Positions 56,285-64,000 of a stretch of DNA of 64,000 nucleotides are shown piece after piece. A program made the translations under genes and the position numbers. Origin of the DNA: Micropterix aruncella (Eukaryota > Arthropoda > Insecta > Lepidoptera > Micropterigidae); NCBI GenBank assembly GCA_944548615.1, contig OX155980.1, positions 55,487,903 to 55,551,902 of the forward strand, read 5' to 3'. The notes beneath the pieces are model-generated. The model was given only the letters and a program-made list of their open reading frames with translations, had not been told where the DNA came from and did not search any database. How positions within the stretch are numbered: position 1 is the stretch's first letter; each line of letters begins with the position of its first letter.

Positions 56285-59225
56285 TTGACATATGGCAATA
56301 ATATTAACAAATTATGTAGTGATACAAAGAAAATAAGTAAATTATGTGATAATATCAAAAATTGTATAAAACCTCGTTACCAAACAGACGACAGTAGTAA
56401 TTTATCTTATAGAAATTGTATTAGCTTGGTACATCAAAATATTCAAGGAATGAGTAGTAAAGATTTGGAATTGGAGCTTTTCCTAGACTGTGACAAAATT
56501 GATGTAATATGTTTAACAGAACATTGGCTTCAATATCATCAGCTTATGTTTGGTTTCAAAAATCACAAAGTTGCAAGTTCGTTCTGCAGGGGGCATGCAA
56601 TACGTGGCGGTTCATTAATTATTGTTCGTAATTCTTTAAAATTCAAGGACCGCGCTGATATTGTGGGCCTCTCTGTAGAGCAGACCATTGAAATAGCTTG
56701 TGTGAGCTATTTCAATGGTCTGCTCTACAGAGCTGGAGCGGCTTATTGTTTTAAGCGTATACAGACCCCCAAACTCATCATTTGACCGTTTTGAGCAGGT
56801 CATGGATGAAGCACTATATAAAATTACCAATAATAAAAATAAAGATGTTATGGTTTGTGGTGCTTTTAATATCAATTTATTAGAAAATACTACAACTAGT
56901 AGTAGGCTTAAATCTTTTTTTCTATGCTATAATCTTGTGAATCTTTTCTTAGAACCTACGAGAATTACCTCAGAATCCTCAACTTGTATTGACAACATTT
57001 TCACAAATATTGAACCAGTTCATAAATCGACACTGAATAAGATAGATTCTGACCACTTAGGCCAATTAGTTATATTGAAAGACATTAGGAACAAAAATAT
57101 GATACAAAAAGAAATTAAATGTACTCCCGTCAATGATACTCGGCTTACACAGTTTAGAGATAATGTATGTTCGCGATTAGTAGAAGTTGACTATGATGAA
57201 GGCCCAAACCGATATTATAACTCTTTGTTTGATGTAATACAATCAGAATGCAGTAGAATATTTAAGACTAAGACCAAAAAAATTGCAAATACTCTTACAT
57301 TCAGTGATTGGGCGACGCCTGAAATATATAGAAATAGGAATAAACTTTTTGATTTATATGCAGAGAAACCGTTTAATAAAAGTAACGAATTTGCCAAATA
57401 TGTCAAAAACGTCTCAAAATGTTTTAAAAGAGATTGTGCTATTGCAAAATCAAAGTTTATTAATAATAAAATTATAAACAGTACAGATGTCGTAAAAACG
57501 ACTTGGCAAATTATCAACAAAGAAACTGGAAAATTCAAAACTCGTGACCTTCAATTTGAATTGTTAATTAACGATAAGCTCATTACCAGTCATAGAGAAG
57601 TGGCTTATGCATTTGAATCGTTTTTTGCAGATATTCCAGTTTCAACTACCGAGACGCTCAACCCATCTTCTATAGTGGCTGAATCTTTGCTCATACAGAA
57701 CGTTCATAGATGTGATGTAGACTTTAGTTTTAAGTCGATCTATCCCATAGAAATTATTAAAACTTTCAAAAATTTACATTTGAAAAAGACACTCGACCTG
57801 GATGGACTCTCTGTTAAAATTATTATTTCTGTAATATATTCAATGGCCCCCCATTTATCAGCTCTATTTAACAGATGTATTGGAACTGGCGTATTTCCTA
57901 ATCTTATGAAACACAGTAAAATAGTACCATTATTTAAAAGCGGTAGTAAAACCGACCCTACTAACTTCAGACCTGTATCGATACTGCCGACTCTTAGTAA
58001 GCTGTTTGAAAAAAATATGTTAAACCAGCTACTCATACATTTCCACACTTATAAATTAATGCATAAGAAACAATTTGGTTTCACACGGGGTCGTTCAACA
58101 ACCGATGCAGGTGTTGAGCTTATTCATGAAATTTTTAATGCCTGGGAGGAGTCACGAGATGTAGTCGGCATATTTTGTGACCTTTCCAAGGCCTTTGAAT
58201 GCGTACAGCACGACACATTGGTTAGGAAACTTGAACACTACGGCATTACAGGTAGTTCATTAGCCCTTCTTAAAAACTATTTAAATGATAGGGTTCAGAA
58301 GGTTGATGTTGGCGGAGAGAGATCATCCGGCTCGTTAGTATACATGGGAGTACCACAAGGTTCAATACTTGGACCGTTTCTTTTTCTTATTTATATAAAT
58401 GATTTACCTTACACAGTAAAACCAAATTGTGAGATAGTTTTATTCGCAGATGATACCTCTTTGCTATTCAAAGTAGGTAGACAACAAAATAATTATGACG
58501 ATGTGAATGATTCTATCTCGAATGTTGTGGAATGGTTCACAGCAAACAATCTGCTGCTAAATGAAAAGAAAACAAAATGTATAAAATTCTCACTTCCAAA
58601 TGTAAAGCAGATAGGGCCAAATATTATCATAAAAAATAAGAGCCTAGAACTGGTCGATTCCACTGTATTCCATGGTATCACTTTAGATAAAAAGCTACAA
58701 TGGGGACCACACATTAAGAAATTGGCCGACAGGCTAAGTTCTGCGGCATATGCTGTAAAAAAAATTCGTAATTTAACAGATATAGACACCGCGAGGCTGG
58801 TTTACTTCAGCTATTTTCACAGCTTGATGTCGTATGGCATCTTGCTGTGGGGTCATGCTGCTGACGCTGATAAAATATTTATACTACAGAAACGAGCCAT
58901 CCGCGCTATTTATAAATTGGGTGCTAGACAGTCGTTACGCGGAAAATTTAAAGAAATCCATATTTTGACACTTGCATCTCATTACATCTATGAAAACTTA
59001 ATGTATGTGCATAAAAATAAAGAACTGTTTTTAAAAAACTCTCATAGGCATGGTGTCCAAAACCACAAAATCATTCAAAGGGCAATGTATACGCTTCTAC
59101 AATAAAGTCCCAGAAAACATGCAAAATTTATCTGTGATACAATTTAAGTCATTTATTAAGAAGAAGCTGTACTTAAAGGGTTACTATAAAATAAATGATT
59201 ATCTAGACGACAAAGACCTTTGGAA
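56285..59225 (+). pseudogene. LINE ORF2 (CR1/Jockey group): endonuclease and reverse transcriptase, broken twice
   Basis: The endonuclease starts at about residue 45 of the first frame with CISLVHQNIQGMSSKDLELE, followed by LTEHWL. The frame is then disrupted by a fold-back insertion at 56671-56732 and resumes as ERLIVLSVYRPPNSSFDRFE. The expected GDFN motif reads GAFN, so a catalytic Asp is lost. The RT is complete: NFRPVSILPTLSKLFEKN, IFCDLSKAFECVQHD, MGVPQGSILGPFLFLIYI, LFADDTSLLF, HGITLDKKLQWGPHIK. Near 59065 a further frameshift separates the true C-terminus (FYNKVPENMQNLSVIQFKSF, ending LDDKDLWK) that stops at 59225-59227. No ORF1 was seen. Confidence 0.88.
56671..56732. repeat. Perfect 28-bp inverted repeat with 6-bp loop inside the LINE
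   Basis: Arms at 56671-56698 and 56705-56732 are exact reverse complements, loop TGTGTG. The right arm interrupts the endonuclease: removing it lets the reading pass from VEQTIEIACV to ELERLIVLSVYRPP, the expected protein order. Confidence 0.92.
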
Positions 59226-59399
59226 ATAAAATGGTTACCTCGATGATTAATATCACGTTATATGTCACAATAATTTGTTACAATGTCACAATATCTTAAT
59301 TTTTTATCATTTATGTATGTTTGTATGCATTATTGACGTCAAAAAGTTACGATTTCGTACTATTTTGAATAAAAAACTTATGATTTATGATTATGTTTA

Positions 59400-59690
59400 C
59401 AGTGGACGGAAGCTGGTTGTTCAGTTCCAAATCAGCCAAATCACGAACGAACAGCAAAAAAGTCATGGCATCAGCTTTCTGGGATGCGAGAGGTATTTTG
59501 TTAATTGATTTTTTTGAAAAGGGTAAATAATTAACTCTGAATATTATTGTAACCCTTTGGATCAATTGGATGATAACATTTGTAAAAAAGACCTGGTTTG
59601 CAGCACAAAAAGAAATCATCTTGTACCAAGATGAAACGCTCACAAAAGTGTTTTTACGATGGCTAAAGTCAACGAATTAAACTACATTTA
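59400..59690 (+). pseudogene. mariner transposase relic, left part
   Basis: The plus strand reads SKKVMASAFWDARGILLIDF and FFEKGK, then a decayed segment matching the Asp-containing region (EIILYQDETL). This is the middle of a mariner-type transposase of a family different from 36290-37579. Stops and shifts are present. The rest of the gene appears 700 bases further on. Confidence 0.6.
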
Positions 59691-60384
59691 GCTGAAACCC
59701 ATCGAGATCGACGGTCAGTTTATTGACAGTAATGTTTCAAAAATAAACGGAAATATACTTCTTATTTATGTACATATGTACAATATCTCTTTGGATTAAA
59801 TCGATTACGTTGCGGTGCCTTGCTCATTCGATCTACGATCAGGAATGCCACCAAGGTCTTGGAGAAAACGGACAGCAACAATCGAAAAGCAACGCGTACG
59901 TGATATGACGCGCGACAGAAAGTAAACAAAAAGTTTCGCGCCAATTCAGCTTACTTTAGTAACTATACGCCTAACCTAACCCCCACCACCCCCTAAACTC
60001 CCCGCCTCCCCCCAACCCTCCCTCCCCCTCCCCCCTCCCCTCCAACCTTCCTACCAACTCTCCCTCTCACTCTCTCCCCCTTCTCTCCCCCAACACTCCT
60101 TTTCCTACCCCCCCCCCCACACCGACTCACCCCCGTCACCTCCCTCAACTACCTTCTCCTCCCGCCCACTGTCCCCCTTTCTCCCTACCATCCCACCCTC
60201 CCCTTACCAACCCCACACGCGCGGAAATCTAGCAGATGTTACTATCATTTTTTATTTTTCTCTTTTGATGACACATCTACAGACCAAGAGCTTTTTTAGA
60301 CACCTCAACCAAATTTTTACACCCGGCCGTTCTCTCAATACGACGGTTACAGGAAAAACACGTTTTAAATTAATATATAGACGA
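59691..60384. other. Insertion splitting the mariner relic, containing a C-rich tract
   Basis: Lies between the QDETL region and the HPPYSRDLAPSD region of the relic, which are only about 30 codons apart in intact mariner proteins, so almost 700 bases were added here. The first half is ordinary; the second half holds the tract at 59970-60218. Confidence 0.5.
59970..60218. repeat. C-rich, almost G-free tract (about 249 bases)
   Basis: Only five G in about 249 bases on the plus strand, mainly C with T and A, including a run of 11 or more C (60107-60119). The 5' edge reads CCTAACCTAACCCCC, two CCTAA units like the insect telomere repeat on its C strand, but no longer array follows. No open frame of interest. 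Confidence 0.85.
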
Positions 60385-60480
60385 TTGTTTGTGCATCCAC
60401 CGTATTCACGAGATTTAGCTCCAAGTGACTAATGCCCATTCGGAAACCTTAAGCAGTTCCTTCGTGGAAGACAATAAGTT
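60385..60480 (+). pseudogene. mariner transposase relic, right part
   Basis: Reads VHPPYSRDLAPSD, then a stop, then FGNLKQFLRGRQ. This is the region with the third catalytic Asp and its downstream helix in mariner transposases. Confidence 0.6.
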
Positions 60481-60639
60481 TATAGATGCAAGAGACAGTA
60501 AATAAGTAAGACAGATGTATACTGGGTGTATGGGTGGCAGGTAATATTTGGCGCTTGGGCTATTATCATTCCTTAATTTTACGTTACGGTGTTTTGTTTG
60601 CTGTTTTCATGTGATACCGTTTTTAAGCTATTGCCTATA

Positions 60640-61220
60640 AAATCAATGCTATTGCATAGCTTTTATCGCGGGCCTAGGCCAGCGCGGCGACCGAATGAAG
60701 AAATTTCTTAACGAAAGTTAATGATTTTAAACTGATAATTACGTCTAAACGAGTACTGCTTACGATTCGAAAAAAATATATGTTAAACAAGAACATTTTC
60801 CTAATATTCTTAGCTTTGAATATTTTAGATTTTGTTTATTACATAGTGTAATTAATTTGTGAAATTAGGTCTAACCGAACACAAAAACGAATACTACGCA
60901 AATACTATCTGGCGTATTATTATGAAACCTGCACCATTTTAAAGATAATTTAATTACCTATCTTTTTATCTACGATTTTTTTCGAATAATTCGTTTTTTT
61001 TGCTTTATTGAATAAAAAATTCGTGCGCGGCGCTCTATCGAAAGACGTTTAAATTATTCCGAATCATTTGCTTCCGCAGCCGCAAATGATTCTGAATAAT
61101 TTCAACGTTTTCCGATAGAGTGCAGTTATCTGATATCAGAAAAAATAAAATATATAAATAATTATAATTGCATAAGTTGTTAAAAATGCTATGCAATAGC
61201 TTTACCGTGGCAGTCCCCGA
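60640..61220. repeat. Interspersed repeat with related edges and a central hairpin
   Basis: The left edge holds GCTATTGCATAGCTTTTATC (from about 60649) and the right holds GCTATGCAATAGCTTTACCG (from about 61189). The edge sequences are related and common in Lepidoptera in my recollection. Between them, arms 61033-61071 and 61082-61120 are inverted with four mismatches in 39 positions. Confidence 0.5.
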
Positions 61221-61529
61221 GTGCCACACGTATTTTTATTTTCTGGCTGTGATACTGGACTTGATTGGTTTTTACGTAACGATTGGATTTTAGTTCAACT
61301 GTTGATTCAAATAAACCCTAGTTACATTATAAAACCCTATTTAACTAGGTTAAATAACTAGTTTATTTCACAATATCATCCATACAAATATGCAAAAGGA
61401 CCATGGGTTTTTTGTATGGAAGGTGTACTCAGAGTGTAACAAATAGAGACATATATTATTTAATTGTGTTTATGTGAAGTAATATTATGAAAGTTCAACT
61501 CAATAATCCCTGGCGTATTGAAGTTATAT

Positions 61530-62600
61530 ACATTTAAAGTTTTGTTTATGTGGATGATTTTGCAAATTTTAATAGTTAATAAATCTTATTAAAACGATTT
61601 TGTTATATAGAAATAACAATATTTGAAGGGTTTTCAGTACATTATCTCCATCACGCCGTAGTAGAATAAGAACAGTATAACATCTCCATAGTACGCACCG
61701 ATTTCGCACTCATACAAGTGCCCTTTGCCCGTACGCTACCACTACATAGATTCTCGGGTGCCTCGGTGCTAGCCAGTCAGGGCTGTCGCGCGACAGCTAA
61801 GTATACAAAAGTGGAATGTTTTCTGTACAGGCTGCAATGCAACCTATCAGAAATTAGCTCATATATTCTGTTACAGTACAATTTTGGGAACCGACTCTTG
61901 ATCTAAAAAACAAAAAATACATAAACTTACATAATAATTATAAAGAATTGCATTTCTGCTTTAATGGGATCACAACTTGTCAATTGTGTATTTGTTGTGG
62001 CAACCCTGGTTTTTCGTCGAAGCGTAGGTACTTATTTCGAAAACGGGCTCGAGATGTCCTACTGATGTTATTTTACTATTACTACACTCTCAAATAGACA
62101 CTAAGCCATCGGTTTTTGAATAAAAAACTAAATATTTTTTAATAATTGTGTGTAGTGTATCTAATCAGTCTGTGGATCCTTATAAGTAGGTATACCAACT
62201 GTACCCGCGGCTCCACCACGTTAATTATAATTTACGCCAGTTGTTTTTTTATTATCCTGCGCCACCGTCAAAGTTAACGAAAAAAAACCTATGCTAAATA
62301 TAAAACTGTTTCCTAAGCCAGTGTTCCAGCTATCTCTATTATATATACAATAAATATTTTTATATGTAAAGTGTACCCAGCATTTAATAACTAATTATGC
62401 ATATTAATTAAATGTATTGTGGTTGTGTATAAAAGTATTAAAATAAAATATCAATTTATTAATCCATGATGTATTAGAGATTGTATAGTCGTAGTATACA
62501 CATCTGAAGTTTTGTATATTTGGGTGCATTTGTGACTTTTATTAGGTAATGAATCTTATTAAAACGGGTTTTTTATGTAGATCTACCCATATTTATATTT
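61530..62600. repeat. Diverged direct repeat pair
   Basis: 61530-61625 and 62505-62600 share AAGTTTTGT-AT, TTAGTTAATAAATCTTATTA against TTAGGTAATGAATCTTATTA, and following TTTTATGTAGA-like sequence. About 880 bases lie between, with no gene. Confidence 0.5.
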
Positions 62601-62686
62601 ATATGTTCATTTATCCCCACCTTTTCTTGTGGGTAAAAAACCGTAGATTTCGGAATAAAACACTATATTTTTTTAATGTATATATT

Positions 62687-63002
62687 GGGCTCGATTGCGT
62701 TTCTTGAACTAAAATCGGAAATTAGTTCGTATGAACGAGACAGAGCAGTACGTCAGAGCGGAATGTGAAATGAATGGTTGTCACTTTTCCTTATTATAAC
62801 TACCCACCGAAGAAAAAGCAGTTGCATCTAACACCGCACGAAATGTGTTCAAACTTATTCGAGCGTCTATAACTTCGACAGATAGTTTTGGTGTAGGAGA
62901 ATCGACGACAGTTCACATCGTATTCCGTTCAAACGTATTGCTCTGTCTCGTTCGGTTGAACAAATTTCCTATTTTAGTCCACGAAGAAACGCAATCGGGC
63001 CC
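62687..63002. mobile_element. Foldback/MITE element with about 110-bp inverted ends
   Basis: The left end GGGCTCGATTGCGTTTCTTG and the right end read inward (GGGCCCGATTGCGTTTCTTC) are inverted, and similarity continues through GGAAATTAGTTC/GGAAATTTGTTC and GAACGAGACAGAGCAGTACG to about position 110. ATT flanks both sides (62684-62686, 63003-63005). No transposase. The middle holds about 90 unique bases. Confidence 0.78.
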
Positions 63003-63005
63003 ATT

Positions 63006-64000
63006 ATTGTTTAAACATACATTTCTTCGTCGACAATTAATTCGTCTACTAAGAAGTCAGCAGGTCCTTCTAATTCTAGATACCGTAACGTAAAACGAAG
63101 GAATCAACACACAGTAGCGAGCTGTAGGTACGTATCCACCCACTGATATTCTATCTCTCTCTTACTTCTCTTACGTCTATCGCTACCTGAATTCTTACTT
63201 CCATAACTGGTTTAGAACATAGCGCGACCGTAGAATAGGGAAATAGTACATACAGGATATCCTAAGTGCTTTCCTTTGATGTGCCGAAAAATGATGCCAG
63301 GCTCGCGTCCAAGCTAATATAAGTCGGAAGATGCGTAGTTCACCTATTATATCATTCAATATTTTTATTTTAGAGATAAAAAGAGAAAATAAAAAATAGA
63401 ACATATTTTTATATGAATTTTATTGTCACATTCTTATTATTATTCATTTTCTATATACTGGAAATAATTTAACTAACTGAATTATTTAAACAAAATACAT
63501 GTTCTTTGCAAATCTAGAATTAAATAAAAAAATAAATATTTGTTTATTTCAAGACGCTATAACTTCGTTCAGCCACTGATTACAGCTTAGCTGCCATATT
63601 ATTATAATGAAATGTCACATATTTAGTAAACTTTCGTTTGGTCTCAAAGTGTTACAGCCTGGGTACGAAACCGCCCATTGTCTTTTCGGATTTGTATAAT
63701 ACGAATACGATATGAATTAATGAGTTGCTTTGATATTCTTGCTTCTTTACACAAGCACAATTAATTACTATGAGTCTCTAGTTACTCTGGGTACAACAAC
63801 GCCAATGTCCTTTAATTTTGTTTCGTGGCTACTAATGTTTAGGTGCAGCTAGCTTTTTTTAAGTACGTTGTCACGTATTGGAACGTAACTAGCTACAGTT
63901 TGAGATAGCTAGTTGCGCTGCAGCAATACCTCGCCCACGGCTACTCGCTGAGAAACTTGTCAGCAGCGGTCGGAGAACTGCGAGCGGTCGGTCGGTCGGT
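63006..64000. other. No recognised gene; edge of a CGGT tandem repeat
   Basis: Intergenic-looking DNA. The window ends in four CGGT units (63985-64000), probably continuing beyond the edge. Confidence 0.5.

Noticed and set aside
59966..59990. Telomere array (CCTAA units)
   Set aside because: Only two units are present; the rest of the tract is C-rich without the pentamer.
1..64000. CRISPR array, prophage or bacterial operon
   Set aside because: No spaced identical direct repeats and no bacterial gene families; introns and insect transposons dominate.
63985..64000. CGGT microsatellite as a feature of interest
   Set aside because: Only four units are visible at the window edge; its length and context cannot be judged.

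Overview
The window reads as insect nuclear DNA, most likely from a butterfly or moth. The reasons are spliceosomal introns, AT-rich spacers, insect-type transposons (Jockey, R1, mariner, pogo, Harbinger, ISL2EU) and several repeat ends typical of Lepidoptera, such as the TATAATATTAGTATAG end near 50330-50345 and the GAACGGGTGAACCGATTTCG repeat near 9000. No bacterial operon, CRISPR array or replicon feature is present. The order-level assignment is an inference. A 200-base run of N (2924-3123) marks a scaffold gap.

Only one convincing host gene is visible: a CEP350-like centrosomal protein gene on the plus strand, with four recognised exons (29462-29518, 29661-31117, 31190-32785, 38927-39619) whose phases join cleanly. 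Its 6.1 kb last intron holds two mariner copies, a reverse-transcriptase scrap, a foldback repeat and a pogo-like element. Almost everything else is mobile DNA in various stages of decay.

Layout. 1-2908: a LINE with an RNase H domain. 3127-3990: tail of a degenerate retroelement, repeated at 42840-43495. 4025-4695: first of five copies of a non-coding dispersed repeat. 5785-25113: a tandem duplication of an ancestral unit. Unit A (5785-14992) is split by an ISL2EU transposon (8293-11840) carrying SWIM/YqaJ and DDE proteins. Unit B (15254-25113) is split by an unclassified element (16323-23919), which is itself split by an apparently intact, full-length Jockey retrotransposon (17665-23099) with a 13 bp target-site duplication. 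Each unit serves as an empty-site reference for the other. 25930-28480: two dispersed-repeat copies around a MADF-like DNA transposon relic. 29259-39746: CEP350-like gene and its neighbourhood. 40700-46440: scraps of Gypsy, Jockey and LINE sequence. 46440-49410: an in-frame chimera of an R1-type element and another LINE. 49495-52440: Helitron, cysteine-rich and Harbinger remnants. 53695-53974: a tRNA-derived SINE. 56285-59225: a nearly complete LINE ORF2 broken by a fold-back insertion. 59400-60480: a mariner relic interrupted by a strikingly G-poor, C-rich tract. 61033-63002: inverted-repeat elements.

The strongest non-routine signals are two fold-back rearrangements consistent with template-switch mutation (43046-43092 and 56671-56732), the in-frame LINE/R1 chimera, the empty-site-defined ISL2EU element, and the nested Jockey insertion. 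All family names come from motif recognition by eye; no database search was run.
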